From NCBI GenBank assembly GCA_030068075.1, contig CM057824.1, forward strand, positions 128,640,414-128,704,413: 64,000 nt of DNA, given 5' to 3'. The notes under the pieces are model-generated. The model saw only the letters and a list, made by a program, of their open reading frames with translations. It was not told the origin of the DNA and did no database searches. This stretch comes from Paguma larvata (taxonomy: Eukaryota; Chordata; Mammalia; Carnivora; Viverridae). This document shows, in pieces, positions 12,377-24,139 of the stretch (its first letter is position 1; the number at the start of each line of letters is the position of its first letter). The translations under genes and the position numbers were made by a program.

Positions 12377-12800
12377 GTGAAACTGCATCAAACTAAAAAG
12401 CTCTGCACAGCCAAGGAAACCACCAACAAATTAAAAGACAACCTACTGAATGGGAGGAAATATATGCAAGCCATATTATCTGATAAGGGGCTAATATCCC
12501 AAGTATATTTAAGACTCATTCAACTCAATAGCAAAACAAAACAAAACAAAATAAAACAAAAACTATTTAAAAATGGGCAGAGGAACTGAATGGACATTTT
12601 CCCAAAGAAGACATACAAATGGCCAATGGGTACATGAAAATATGCTTAATATCACTGGTCATCATAGAAATTCAAACCCAAAGCATCATGAGATATCCTC
12701 TTACCTGTTAGAATGGCTATCATCAAGAAGACAAGAAATAACAAGTGTCAGCAAGGATGTGGAGAAGAGGGGAGCCCCCTCTCAGTGCTGATGGAAATGT
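12377..12800 (+). mobile_element. L1 ORF2 3' fragment (older than the felid L1s)
   Basis: Sense L1 ORF2 text in order: catcaaactaaaaagctctg, gaaactattt-like and aatgggcagagg sequence, tcatcatagaaattcaaacc, agaatggctatcatcaagaag and tgtggagaagaggg. It is a 5'- and 3'-truncated relic with frame breaks. A pure (AAAAC)n expansion sits inside it at about 12534-12570. It ends beside a truncated SINE. Confidence 0.75.
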
Positions 12801-12857
12801 AATTTGATGCAGCTAATTTGTTGTTAGAGTGTTAGTGTCTCTGTTGTTAGAGTGAAG

Positions 12858-12954
12858 CCTGACATGAGGCTCAATCCCAGAAACCGCGAGATCACATGAC
12901 CTGAGCCAAAACCAAGAGTTGGATGTTCAGCTGTCTGAGCCACCCAGATGCCCC
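12858..12954 (-). mobile_element. Truncated CAN SINE, antisense
   Basis: Only the tRNA-derived head half remains: cctgacatgaggctcaatcc, cgcgagatcacatgacctga and gagccacccagatgcccc. The CT-rich body and A tail are missing on the left, and no target duplication is visible. Probably an older copy that lost its 3' half. Confidence 0.75.
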
Positions 12955-13009
12955 TGATTCAATTATTTTAAGGGATTGTTTATAATTTATTTAGCATTTA
13001 AAAATATTT

Positions 13010-14810
13010 TTAAGTATACTTTATTTTTTAGAACTCTGTAGATTTACAAAAAAATTGAGGTGATAAATACAGAGCGCTCTCATAGTCTACTCTCAGTTTC
13101 CCTTATTAATAACATCTTACATTAGTTTCGTATCTGTTACAATTGAGCCAATATCAATACATCATTATTGACCAAATTCCACTGTTTATTGAGATCCTTA
13201 GTTGTTAAATAATGTCTTTCTCTGTTCCAGGATGCAGTCCAATCCACATTTATTTGTCATGCCTCCTTAGGCTCCTCTAGACTGTGATATTTTTTCAGAA
13301 TTTTCTTGTTTTCGGTGACTGAGAGTTTTGAGGAGTATTGGTTGTTTTATAGAATGTCCCTCTATTTGGACTATTTGTTTCAAATTTTTCTCATGGTTAC
13401 AAGAGGCTTATAGATTTTAGGAGAAAGACCACATGGGTAAAATGCTATTTTTGTCGCATCAAAGGAAGGGTACTTTCTATCAGTATGACTTCCTGTTGTT
13501 GACATTGACCTTGATCACCTGACCTAGAGAGTATTGTCAGATTTCTTCACTGTATAGTAACTCTTTCTCCCATGTAGTTTCTACACTGTAGTCTTTGGAA
13601 GGAGGTCACTATATGCAGCCCACTCTGAAAGAGCGTTATGTTCCTCCATCTCTGAAGGTAGATTATCTACATAAATTATTTAGAATTCTGCAGCAGGGAT
13701 CTGTTTATTTTTCACTTATTGGTTTCTATGATCGTTGATCGATATCTGTATGGAATCATTGATGTTTATTTTATGCTTTGGGTTATAATCCAGTACTACT
13801 TTGGTAATTTTGTTGCTCAAAGGATTTGGCCATGGGGAGGTTTTTCAGTTGACTTCAGTGTTCCCATAATATACTGTTCCCCTTATCAGTGAGAGTTTTT
13901 CAATTTTTTTGAGCACTTCTTACTTTCTGACACTCTAAGATGTTTCAAGCTTATCTTGTACCAATTCTAGAATCTGCCATTTTCCCCAGGAGCCCTGATT
14001 TATTGGAGAGTGGAATTAGAAACCAAGATCTGGTTATTAGCTGGGATTTTTGGTACTAGGTTGTCATTGCTTTTAAGACTTCCAAGTTGACAGAAGGAAG
14101 AAATATATGTGTATATATTAACCAGTATATATGTGCTTATCTATAATAATTCCTATATGTAACATCTATATTTAAATTAAAATAAATACCATTTTGCACT
14201 GATGCCTCCAACTCTAACCTATTACCACTTGGATTATTCTAGTCTCTTCCTCTTTGTTATTTGTAAAATTCCACTCCAATAGCAGCAAATCTAGCTTCTA
14301 CCACATGCCATTCATTTATTTAATTGTTCAATATATCCTAGTTTACCATGGAAAAATATTTATCTTAAGTAGAGCAGAGTTTTTATGTATACTTTCTTTA
14401 ATTTACAAACTCTTGTGACTTCAGGCAGCCACTATTCCTCCCAACTTGTTAATTGAGGCTGTTTCGTGTATTTGCAATTCAGGTAGTTTTCACAGTTTGC
14501 CTTCCTTTTGAAATTCCCAACTTCCAAAATATTTTTTTAATTTGCATATATTAAGGTTAACTCTTTGTGTTATAAAGTTCTATGGGTTTTGAAAAATGCA
14601 AAATATCATGCATGCATGTTTATAGTATCACACAGAATAATTTTACCACTCTGAAAACTCCTGTGCCTCACCTATTCTGACTTCCCCCACCGACATACTC
14701 AGGCAATCACTAATATGTTTACTGTGTTTACTGTTTTGCCTTTTCCAGGACATCATATAACTGGAATCATGTAGTATGTACTCTTTTCAGACTGGCTTCT
14801 TTCACTTAGA
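13010..14810 (-). mobile_element. L1M-type LINE 3' UTR, antisense
   Basis: A long, nearly continuous match to the reverse complement of a mid-age mammalian L1 3' region. Landmarks include agaactctgtagatttacaaa, ccttaggctcctctagactg, gaccttgatcacctgacc, tttggaaggaggtcacta, ataaattatttagaattctg and gccctgatttattggagag. It continues into 14826-15400 across a SINE insertion. There is no coding sequence in this part. Confidence 0.7.
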
Positions 14811-15045
14811 AATATTCACTTAAGGGGCTCCTGGGTGGCTCAGTCAGTTAAGTGTCCGACCCTTGACTGTGGTTTAGGTCATTATCTCACAGTTCATTAG
14901 ATTGAGCTCCACATTAGGCTCTGTATTGATAACTTGGAGCCTGCTTGGGATTCTCTCTCTCCTGTCTCTGTCTCTGCCCCTCCCCAGCTCACTCTCTCTC
15001 TCTTTCTCAAAATAAATAAATACACATTAAAATATTCATTTAAGG
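14811..15045 (+). mobile_element. CAN SINE (older felid type) with target duplication
   Basis: Forward SINE with head ggggctcctgggtggctcag, body cttgggattctctctctcc and tail caaaataaataaatacac. The 15-bp duplication aatattcacttaagg (14811-14825) and aatattcatttaagg (15031-15045) differs at one base. It interrupts the antisense L1M, whose text resumes directly after it. Confidence 0.93.
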
Positions 15046-15632
15046 CTTATTCATATATTTTTTGCGCTTTGATTGTTCTTTTAATTTTATTGCTAAATAA
15101 TATTTCACTGTATGGATGTACCACAGTTTGTATATCATTCCACTTATTGAAGAGCCCCTTGTTACTTCTAGGTTTTGGTGGTTATGAATAAAGCTGCTAT
15201 ACACGTTTATGTGCAGATTTTTATGTGTTGAAATCAACTGGGGAGTTACTTGAAGTACAATTATTGGTCATGTAATAAGTCTTTGTTACAAAGGGTGTCA
15301 AACACCCTTCCAAAGTGGCCATGCCATCTTGTATTCCCAACAGCAATGAGAGTTCCTGTTGCTCACTATTCTGGTCAGTAGTTCTTGGATATTGTATTCT
15401 TTTCCTTTTTAATTTTTTTTTATGTATTTCAATTTGGGAAGTTTCTATCCACATATCTTCAGGATCACCAACTTTTCTCAGTTATTTCCATTTTATTGAT
15501 ATGCCCACTAAAGCATTATGTATTTTTGCTACAGTGTCTTTGATTTCAAATATTTCAAGTATTTGATACTTTCTTAGAGTTTCCATCTTTTTGCTTACAT
15601 CTCTTACCTGATATTGCATATTATTTACCTTT
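15046..15632 (-). mobile_element. L1M-type LINE continuation, antisense ORF2 end
   Basis: Continues the L1M seen before the SINE: gtatggatgtaccacagttt, gttatgaataaagctgc and ccaaagtggccatgcc are the reverse complement of the L1 ORF2 C-terminal region. The part after about 15460 looks like another old L1-related 3' region that continues past the next SINE. Confidence 0.65.
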
Positions 15633-15873
15633 TGCATTAGTATTCTTTTTTTTCAACGTTTATTTGTTTTTGAGAGACATAGAGACAGAGTATGAGCAGG
15701 GGAAGGGCAGAGAGAGAGGGAGATACAGAATCCGAAGCAGGCTCCAAGCTCTGAGCCGTCAGCACAGAGCCCAACGCGGGGCTCGAACCCACAGACCATG
15801 AGATCATGACCTGAGCCGAAGTCGGCCACCTAACCAACTTGAGCCACCCAGGCGCCCCTGCATTAGTGTTCTT
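15633..15873 (-). mobile_element. CAN SINE (SINEC_Fc type), antisense, with target duplication
   Basis: Full-length reverse SINE from the tail complement (ttttcaacgtttatttg) to the head complement (gagccacccaggcgcccc). The duplication tgcattagtattctt (15633-15647) and tgcattagtgttctt (15859-15873) differs at one base. The element proper is 15648-15858. It lies about 600 bp from the oppositely oriented SINE at 14811-15045. Confidence 0.94.
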
Positions 15874-16850
15874 AATAAATAAGTCATAGTTACGTAATTC
15901 AAATATTTGTGAGTTTTCTTTTCTGCTTCTTGCTTTATCTTTTCAGACTGGTTTCCTGACTTTTACCATAATTATGATGCTTTGTTGAAAGCAAGGCATG
16001 ATATATCAATAAATTGGAACTGAGGTATGTAGGCTTTTAATGTGAAGTTGTATGTTAACCTTGGTAGATATCGGGCTGTGTTTAGTGTTTGCTGTAGCCA
16101 TATCCATGGGACCAAAGACTTCGAATTCCTCTGATACTGTTTTCCTTTCTCTTGCTGTCTTTGTGGTTCTCTAAGAATTTTTTCTTTAATAAAATTTGAG
16201 CCTTGTAATTCTCTCATCTTTAATCCACTCTTTTTTTTACTGGAGCTCTATTGTGGTAATAAAGGGTGGGGAAAAGGAAACATTCTGTAACATAAAAAAG
16301 TCTCAGTCTTTTAAGTGATTTTGTCTTCCTGCTCTGTGTCCCTATGTCCCTAACAAATTATTCTTATCTTTTCTTTTTACTTATCCCCACCCTTATTTAG
16401 GTGAGACAGGAAAGCTAGAGAGGGCTGAAATTGCATAATTGCTCTTCTGTCTATGTGAGATAAATCTCAGTAAATTATTTTTCAGCAGAGTAAGACTTTG
16501 TTATGCAGAATACACAGGTATATTTCAAAATGATTCTTTTCCCCCTTGTCTACTGCCAGAGGCATGAGACGAGTTTTCTTGACTCTTTACCAAGAGAACA
16601 TGGTGGCATTTCTAGTTTAAACCCACAATAGTGTGGGGGGTCCTTGTAAGACTGCAGCCCCCACTAATTTTCATGCTTTCAAGCTAGTCCCCACTCAAAC
16701 TCCAGAAACTCATCAATGGCTGTTTAAGTGTCTCTACCAGATTCTAGCTCCATCCGAGTCTTCTCCAGGTAAACTAATCTCAGGCTTTTTTTCTCCACGT
16801 TCACCTGTCTCTCCAGATTCAGAGCACTCCAATTCTTAGATGAGTGCAAC
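15874..16850 (-). mobile_element. Probable ancient L1-related 3' UTR, antisense
   Basis: Text such as gacaggaaagctagagaggg, then aacccacaatagtgtggggg, then ccccactcaaactccagaaact follows a recalled old L1 3' UTR in reverse complement. Diverged. The frame at 16633-16839 is repeat-derived. Family assignment is uncertain. Confidence 0.45.
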
Positions 16851-17166
16851 AAAAGTCATTGCCTTTCAATTTGTTCAGTTGTTTTTCTTGTACTGATGGT
16901 GTGATGGCTCCCAAATTTTTTCATGTTGAAGCTGAAACCAGAAGTTCTGATTGTTTTTTATATGTACAGATGCTTAGTCTTGGAGCAAAAAACAATCAAA
17001 ACTTTATGACACTTTATATAGAATGCACATAGGAATCTCCTAAATGCATATTTACAACTTCCTAAATGCAGAGGTCATGAAATTGAATTTTCTTCAGTTT
17101 CTATATAGAAGAGCTACATTTTTCCTCTAATGCAATATATACTTTCTCATAGATTTTAAAATTTAC

Positions 17167-17197
<31 letters not shown>

Positions 17198-18629
17198 TCT
17201 CAGGTAAAAGAAGCATAAAGACGAAATGGCCTTGGATAGAGAACCAATTTTATACAAATATCTAGCAGATGTGTGAAACCTTCCAGACATTCAATATGCA
17301 CAGGGATTGCATTTCTGCCCAGGGTTCTTTAGCTTGATTTTGCAGCGAGTAACCTTAAAAAACCTGATGATAACTTTCTTTTTCATTATCTGGCATTCTC
17401 GATTTAAATGGCAACATCAACAGTTCATCTGTACTCTGCCTCCTTTCCACCTCATTTTTGATTTATAGTAAATCATTTTTCATGGTTTACCCACATTTGC
17501 ATTTTGATAATAATAACTGATACTATGCCAGCCTTTTATCTTGAGATAAATAGAACATTTTTTTTTTTCCTTTTTCCCTTATGGACAACCACTTTCAATT
17601 AACAGTATAAAGTAACCAACAGGGCTTCTCCCTCAAATTATGTTAATTTTTCTTTTTGCTTTTGTATCACTTGTGCCAGTTAGTAATCATGTTTAATTTC
17701 ACATTCAGTGAATTACACTATAAACCTAGATAACTCTGCTTTAATGAATTGAGCAAAAATTAAAACTAACAAAGAAGCAAACAGGCTATTTCATACTGAA
17801 ATACTGATAAAAGATTATTTTGAAACTTAGAAATCCAGCAACTATAAGTCTGCTTTTTCCACACACCAAAAATTGGCTAGAGCAGGCTAAATGTTACTAT
17901 GTTTGTATATTTACTACCATGTTTATTATTTCCTCTAGTGTATGTGTGTGTGTGCATATACTTAACTTATTGAAAATTACACCAATGAGCTCCTTCATTA
18001 AATATAATATATTTGCTTGCATGTTATTCTTTGTTTCACATTCACAAGTAAAATTGAGAAAATATAAATAAACCAAAATAAATAATTTTGGTATACGTTA
18101 AGACAATTTTTAGTCTTCATTGCAAAAATAAATGATGATTGTGATTTGGCAAGTAAGGTATGGCTTAGATAAGATTTTGAACCATATCATACAAACTAGA
18201 CTTACAAATTCTTTTATCCTCAGCTAGGGCATTTTTCTTTTAAGAAAAATATTTTATCGACACATATTTATCTAGTGTAAAAATCAGATTATTTCACTTT
18301 CATACCTCTCAAATTGGCAAAGCCATTCCATGAATGAAACTAACCAAGAAAAATATGTTCCTTCTCAAGTATAATTCCATCCCAACTCATATTCAATTCT
18401 TAAATTTCTGGTATTATCTCCATATTGCCATTTTATGAGAATTTAAATACATGAACTCCTTGCTGAGAGCTAGTATCATAAACTGAAAACAAACAGTCAC
18501 TGTCAAAGAGTAACTATCACACTGAAATGCTGTTGAACTTGTATTGGTTCACCTGAAAGTAGTCAAAGTTGAATCACAGATTCTCATACTGATTTTCAAA
18601 TAAAATTAGTACATTTTTTTGTTTCTTTT
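16851..18629. other. No recognised gene; contains a CA microsatellite
   Basis: AT-rich and apparently unique. Apart from the CA run and a short GT run (about 17939-17955) I see nothing to annotate. The 83-residue frame at 17820-18071 has no recognisable features. Confidence 0.45.
17170..17198. repeat. (CA)n microsatellite
   Basis: About 14 uninterrupted CA units. Runs of this length are usually polymorphic in mammals. Confidence 0.95.
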
Positions 18630-19175
18630 TAGTTACTGTTGCGAACATTGGAATACCTCAACACTCAGTGGCTTTAAAAACATTTATTTCCTAACCTATT
18701 CCAAGTTCAAAAATTCAGAGAAAGTACAGTGTGATGGCTTGTCTCTGATCCACAATGGGTGGGGCCATGGTTGAGAAGCCTTCAAGCCTGGGTGAGCTCG
18801 ACTCCTTGGGGCTGGAATGATCCAAAGGCATACCACTCACACGTTCTGTGGCTATCGGTGGTTTCTATACTGGATCTCAGCTGGACTGTCATTGTGAACA
18901 CCTGTATATGACCTCCCCGTGTGACCTGGCTTCCTCTCAGCATGGTAACATTAGGGCCTGTAGATTTCCTATATGACAATATCTAGCGCTCCAGTGATAG
19001 TGTCCAGTGAAAAATACAGAAGCTGCATGACTTTCATGACCCGGCCCAGAAGTCGCTGAGTGACACTTCTGCTACTCATTCCTTGTGTTTTACAAACATG
19101 GACAGTTTAAAAGGAGTAGAAACAGCAATATCTGTTAACGGGGTTATGGCCATGTTCAAAGTCATCTTGACAAAT
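18630..19175 (-). mobile_element. Old LTR-like repeat, antisense
   Basis: Plus-strand order is actcagtggctttaaaaac, cacgttctgtggctatcgg-like text, gtgacctggcttcctctcagcatgg, then cagaagtcgctgagtgac. This resembles a known mammalian LTR-like repeat in reverse complement (agtggcttaaaac, then cctggcctcacatggc). Diverged; family not named. Confidence 0.4.
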
Positions 19176-20419
19176 GGGAAATGCAGATTTGATCTTGAGA
19201 CAATATGATCTCCTTGCCACTCACTGCTTATAGGAAAACTAAATTAGAAATACGATCATTCAGATATACACACATATACATAATCCCCTATCTTCTTTGT
19301 TACCTAGAGGATATTTTAATGTGTGAAAAATTATTTACAGTTTGGCTATTTCATATATTTTATATGCTTGTCTATATAATCCTGTTGCTGTAAGCCATTC
19401 TAAAATCTGACGCTGCTTATTCCCCGCGGATATTGGGCTGCAGGATTTCGGATGACGGTAACTGATCTGCTACTACACTGGCATCTCAAACACAAGAGGA
19501 CTTGTAATAAAGCGTCGAGATTTAGAAATGTGCTGTCTGAAGTGACAATTGATATCACTTATCAGAAGTGATGTGCTTATTTGCCTATCCCCCCGACCAT
19601 TCACTTTACAATGTAAACCTTTAAAAGCACCTACATAAGTTACACCAATAAATTCAAAGACTTTATGAATAAATAAAAATAAATAACACTCTATGTTATT
19701 GATCACTATGGAATCTGTTTCACAATTTCTGGTGTCTATTATAAAATAGTGTTTAGCATTATATCAAAATCCATGTGGAGCACAAGTTCCAACAAGTAAT
19801 TCTAATTATAAATGTTATTATAACTCTATTATATTCAAATGAGAAAATGTAAACATTCAAAACAAGGTAATAAGCAAGAGTGTAGTGATGATTGAAATTT
19901 GCCTTCCATGTTTAACATAACCGTTAACATAATCCTTGAAGATAATGGAATAAAAATAGAGCCTTGTGTATGTTATATGCTCAATATTATGCTAGGGGAT
20001 GATATAGAGTTGTAAAACAAGTAAACATTATATTTTCCTGCTATTTGCTCTGCAAAGTCAGATATTTACTTTTTTAACATTTGCAGGTTTCCGGCCACCA
20101 CTGAATTGATTATTGCTTCCTAAATTTTATGCTTTCTGCCTCAGAAACACCTTTCCTTCTTAGACTAAGTAAGCATCAGTCTTTTCGCCTCCATAGCTAT
20201 CATTTCCTCTCATGGTTTTCATATTTTTATTCTTTTTTGTATCTTAAACGCAAAGTGTGGACTTTAACACAACCAGATTGGCTTTATTTAATAATCGTGT
20301 ACTCAGTAAACTGTAAAAATAAATGTTATGCAAAAATAATAGTTAAACATGAAGATATGCAAGAATCTCCCAAGTAGGTCAGAAATACAGTATTATTAGC
20401 AACCTGAATGTAATTCCTA
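19176..20419. other. No recognised feature
   Basis: AT-rich unassigned sequence with a short less AT-rich spot near 19409-19470 (ccccgcggatattgggctgc). No credible reading frame. Confidence 0.4.
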
Positions 20420-20712
20420 TTCCTTTACACTCATCACACTCACCCTATCATACATGTAACCACTAACATCAAAGAATAGTTTTGCTTGTTTTTGCAGTTA
20501 ATGTAATTAGTCTGATATTTTAGGTACTTTTTCATACCTGCCTTCTTGGATCAATGTTTTATAAGATTCGTCCATGTTGTTAGTGTTCAGTTTCACTGTT
20601 TTGGTTTACTGTTGAATATGCCACATATGTGAAAACTGACTCACACACAAATACTCACACATAATTCACTCTGCTCTTGATGGAGATCGTTAGATAAGAG
20701 AGAGGCGAGAGG

Positions 20713-20752
<40 letters not shown>

Positions 20753-20989
20753 AAAAGAGAATTTTGTCAGGTTACGTGAAATGCAAAGTTTCAATTTTAA
20801 TATGTAATAAACATTCAAAAGTTTCTAAAGTGGTTCTAAAATCCGCATTCCAATAACAGTATATACATTTTACAGCTGTTTGGCATCCTTGCCAAAAATT
20901 AGCATTGCCAATTGTTTTATTTCAGCAATTTTGGTGAGCACATAGTGATATCTCACTTTGTTTTTTTTAACTTATATTTCCATGATTAT
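20420..20989 (-). mobile_element. L1M-type LINE, antisense, left part
   Basis: Diverged reverse complement of the L1 ORF2 C-terminus and 3' end: ataagattcgtccatgttg, ggtttactgttgaatatgcc, and later tctaaagtggttctaaaat. It is interrupted by a GA microsatellite and then by the younger L1 at 20990. The same element resumes near 22231, which shows that the younger L1 inserted into it. Confidence 0.6.
20717..20748. repeat. (GA)n microsatellite
   Basis: An uninterrupted run of about 15 GA units inside a wider purine-rich stretch, 20698-20760. It lies within the diverged antisense L1M. Confidence 0.9.
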
Positions 20990-22230
20990 CAAAACTAAAA
21001 GGGAACCGATGGACTGGGAGAAGACATTGCAAACGACACATCAGATAAATGGTTAGTATCCAAAATCTATAAAGAATTTATCGAACTCAACACCCCTCCC
21101 CCCAAAAATATAAACCAGTGAAGAACTGGGCAGAAGACATAAATATACAGTTTTCCAAAGGCATTCAGTTGGTTAACAGACACATGAAAAGATGCTTAAA
21201 CATCATTTATCATCAGAGAAATACAAATCAAACCACAGTGAGATACCACCTCACACCAGTCATAATGGCTAAAATGCACAACTCAGGAAACAACAGATGT
21301 TGGTGAGGATGTGGAGAAAGCAGAACCCTTTTAAACTGTTGGTGAAAATGCAAACTGGTGTAGTCACTCTGGAACACAGTATGGAGGTTCCTCAAAAAAT
21401 TAAAAATAGAACTACCCTATGACCCAGCCATTACACTAGTAGGTATTTACCCAAAGGATACACAAATACTGATTCAAAGAGGCACATGCACTCCAATGTT
21501 TATGGCAGCACTATCAACAATAGCCAAATTATGGAAAGAGCCCAAATGCCCATTGACTGACGAATGGATAAAGAAGAGGTGGCATATAGATACGTACACC
21601 ATGGTATACTCCTCAGCAATCAAAAATAATGAAATCTTTCCATTTGCAATAACATGGATGGGTCCAGAGTGTAATAAGTTAGAGAAAGACAACTAGCATA
21701 GGATTTCACTTATACTGGAATTTTTTTAAATTTGTTTTAACATTTATTCATTTTTGAGAGACAGAGAGAGACAGAGTGTGAGCAGGTGACTGGCAGAGAG
21801 AGAGGGAGACACAGAATCTGAAGTAGGCTCCAGGCTCTGAGCTGCCAGCACAGAGCCCAACGCGGGGCTTGAACTCATGACCTATGCTGAAGTCAGACGC
21901 TTAACCAACCGAGCCACCCAGGCGCCCCACTTATATTGGAATTTAAGAAACAAAACAGATGAACATAAGGGAAGGGAAGCAGACATAAGACAAAAATAGG
22001 GAGGGAGGCAAACCATAAGAGACCTTAAATAGCGAGAACAAACTGAGGGTTGCTGGAGGGTGGGTGGGTGGGGGGATGTGCTAAATGGGTGATGAGTATT
22101 AAGGAGAACACTTGGGGTGAGCACTGGGTGTTACAGGTAAGTGATGAACTGCTGCTCTATTCCTGAAATCAAAACTATGCCATATGTTAACTAACTTGAA
22201 TTTAAATAAATACATTAAATATTGACAAAA
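20990..22230 (+). mobile_element. 5'-truncated felid-type L1 (ORF2 3' end and 3' UTR)
   Basis: Sense L1 from aaaactaaaagggaaccg through the ORF2 C-terminal region (aactgggcagaagacat, gataccacctcacacc, aatggctaaaatgcacaactc, tatgacccagccattacac) to the 3' end (gctaaatgggtgatgagtatt, then ttaactaacttgaatttaaataaa). Length is about 1.24 kb including a nested SINE of about 0.2 kb. The ORF2 frame is broken (surviving pieces at 21118-21306 and 21496-21696), so it is inactive. No clean target duplication was found. Confidence 0.88.
21707..21944 (-). mobile_element. CAN SINE nested in the 20990-22230 L1
   Basis: Reverse full-length SINE. The L1 text acttatactggaattt before it is repeated after it as acttatattggaattt (21929-21944), a one-mismatch target duplication. 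This insertion is therefore younger than the L1. Confidence 0.94.
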
Positions 22231-22650
22231 AATTATGCCCATATAGTTTATATACAGTGTAATTTTAAGGCTCTTGCCTACTTTTCTATTGGGTTGTGTT
22301 TTCTTTTGATTTTAAAAGAAAGTGCAATAGTGTTTTTCGATTATCTCTGCTGCAAATGTCTTCTCTCACTTTTCAGTTTTATATTTTCACTAGCTTAATG
22401 GTATACGATTGTTTTCAATTGGTATCTATTTTAATGCAGTCAAATTTATCACTACTTTTTTTTTATTAATAAACCTCCCTTCCCTGCCAAAGTCTATGAA
22501 TGTATGCTTCTATATTATGCTCTAAACATTTTACTGGCTAATCTTTAACTTCTATAAAATAACTGAAATAAAATTTTGTCTTTGGTATGAGGAAAGGGGT
22601 AAGATACAGCTTTTCCCTCTTGAGTAACTGATGGATCCAACATGGTGCAC
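22231..22650 (-). mobile_element. L1M-type LINE, antisense, continuation
   Basis: Text such as ctattgggttgtgttttc, then gtcttctctcacttttcag, then cagtcaaatttatcactac is the reverse complement of L1 ORF2, continuing the element left at 20989. It runs on past the next SINE. Confidence 0.6.
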
Positions 22651-22728
22651 TGAAATGATTTCTTTGGACACCTGGGTGGCTCATTCGATTGAGCATCAGA
22701 CTCTTGGTTTCAGTTCAGGTTGTGATCT

Positions 22729-22999
22729 TGTTACGGAATCTGGTCTGGATCACCCGGCAGAAGAACCAAGCTGCACTCGGAGATCTTGGAGGGCAGGAGG
22801 TTTATTTTGCGTGGGTGGGCTCAGAGGAGATCACTCCCCACAGGTCTGAGCCCAGAGCAGAAGCAGAGGCAACAATTTACAGTCTGTTCACATGGCAAGC
22901 GGAGGTGGGAAGGAAAACCCGGAATGGGAGTCTTCAGGCAGGGACTGGAGTTCCCTTATCAGTCCTGTCAGCCATCTTATAACAGATTTTTCTCTATCA
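22729..22999 (-). mobile_element. Solo LTR of an endogenous retrovirus, 4-bp target duplication
   Basis: A 271-bp insertion with terminal TG...CA (minus strand TGATA...GTAACA; plus strand tgttac...tatca). It is flanked by identical ATCT at 22725-22728 and 23000-23003, which is the SINE's own sequence duplicated. Read on the minus strand it has an AATAAA signal (22801-22806) about 72 bases before its 3' end. A 4-bp duplication is usual for gammaretrovirus-like (class I) elements. No gag, pol or env is present, so it is the product of LTR-LTR recombination. The frames of up to 110 residues across it are antisense noise. Confidence 0.87.
22801..22806 (-). promoter_or_regulatory. AATAAA poly(A) signal of the solo LTR
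   Basis: tttatt on the plus strand reads AATAAA on the LTR strand, correctly placed in the 3' part of the LTR. It could terminate minus-strand transcripts that pass through. Confidence 0.5.
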
Positions 23000-23145
23000 A
23001 TCTCACGGTCTTGGGATCAAGCCATGTGTGGCACTCTGTGCTGAGCGTGGAGCTTGCTTGGATTCTCTACTCACTATCCCTTTGCCTCACTCCCACTCAC
23101 TTTGTCTCTCTGTATTAATATAAACAAATAAACATTTAAAAAAAA

Positions 23146-23905
23146 CATTTCTCTTTGCACTTTCATTTTTATCATAAATCAAGTGGCCTTGGAGCAAGTC
23201 TTTTTAGGGAGAAACTCCTCTGATCTGTTATTCGATTTTTCATCATTGCAGAAGTGTCATACAGTTGTAACTAATTTAACCCTATGTTAGCCCTAATTTA
23301 GCCTTGATGTTCAGAAGCGTAATTCTTCCAAATTTGCTAAACGTCTTCAAGATTCCTTTGATTATTCCATTGAATGATCCATTCAAATTCCATTTGAATT
23401 TTTATTTCCATATATATTTAGAGCTTGCTTGTCAATTACAATCACCAAATACTGCTGGGATTTTTTATTGTAATTGAATTCAATTATAGATTTATTTTAG
23501 AATAATTGACATTAGAGGATAGAATCTTCCAGAACATTAACATAGTCTATCATCTCGACTAGTGTTATATAGTTTTGCGTGTATGTGTGTGTGTGTTTGG
23601 AGAGTTAACACAAAAAAATTTGTTAAATTCATTTCTAAGTATTGGATAACAATATTTCTTTAAGAGGTAGCTTTTTAAATTTTATTTACTATTCTTTATA
23701 AATACAGACTTGCACTTGATATTTGTACATTAACCTGATAGCAAGTGATATTGCTAGATATGATAAAATCTCAGTTAATTTTATTACTATAAACGGTCTC
23801 CATATGCACTAATGCTATCTCCAATATTGACAGAATTTATTCTTGTTTTAAAATTATTGTGTCTTTTTGATTTTTGTTTTGTTTTTGAAGCTGTTGTCTT
23901 CTTTC
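23146..23905 (-). mobile_element. L1M-type LINE, antisense ORF2 reverse-transcriptase region
   Basis: Continuation of the minus-strand L1M: cataaatcaagtggccttgg, ttccatttgaatttttattt, actgctgggattttttattg, aaattcatttctaagtattg and gacttgcacttgatatttg follow antisense ORF2 in order. Stops and indels are throughout. A short GT run lies at 23584-23597. Confidence 0.6.
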
Positions 23906-24139
23906 CTTCTCTTATTTTTTATTTAAAATTTTTTTAAAATTTATTTTAGAGGGAGAGAATGCAGGGGGGATAGGGGGAGAGAGAAAGAAATTGAGACAGA
24001 ATCTTAAGCAGGCTCCATGCTCAGCATAGATCCTGATGCAGGGCTCCATCCCACCACCCTGGGATCATGCCCTGAGCCAAATTCATGAGTCAGACACTTA
24101 GCTGATTGAGCCACCCCAGTATTCCTCTTTCTCTTATTT
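23906..24139 (-). mobile_element. Older, diverged CAN SINE, antisense
   Basis: SINE body gaatcttaagcaggctccatgc, then gcatagatcctgatgcaggg, then gattgagccacccc. The flanking cttctcttattt (23906-23917) and ctttctcttattt (24127-24139) are an approximate target duplication. More diverged than most SINEs here. Confidence 0.8.

Larger units (their letters stand above)
22664..23145 (+). mobile_element. CAN SINE split by a solo LTR
   Basis: The head half (22664-22728: ggacacctgggtggctcatt to gttgtgatct) and the second half (23000-23145: atctcacggtcttggg, body, then aaacaaataaacatttaaaa) join into one normal SINE once 22729-22999 and one copy of ATCT are removed. The older body type and the weak flanking duplication (aaatgatttctttgg versus aaacatttctctttgc) suggest moderate age. 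Confidence 0.88.

Noticed and set aside
22689..23118. Overlapping frames of 97 and 110 residues
   Set aside because: They lie antisense across the solo LTR and SINE halves. The LTR has no coding function in that strand or frame.
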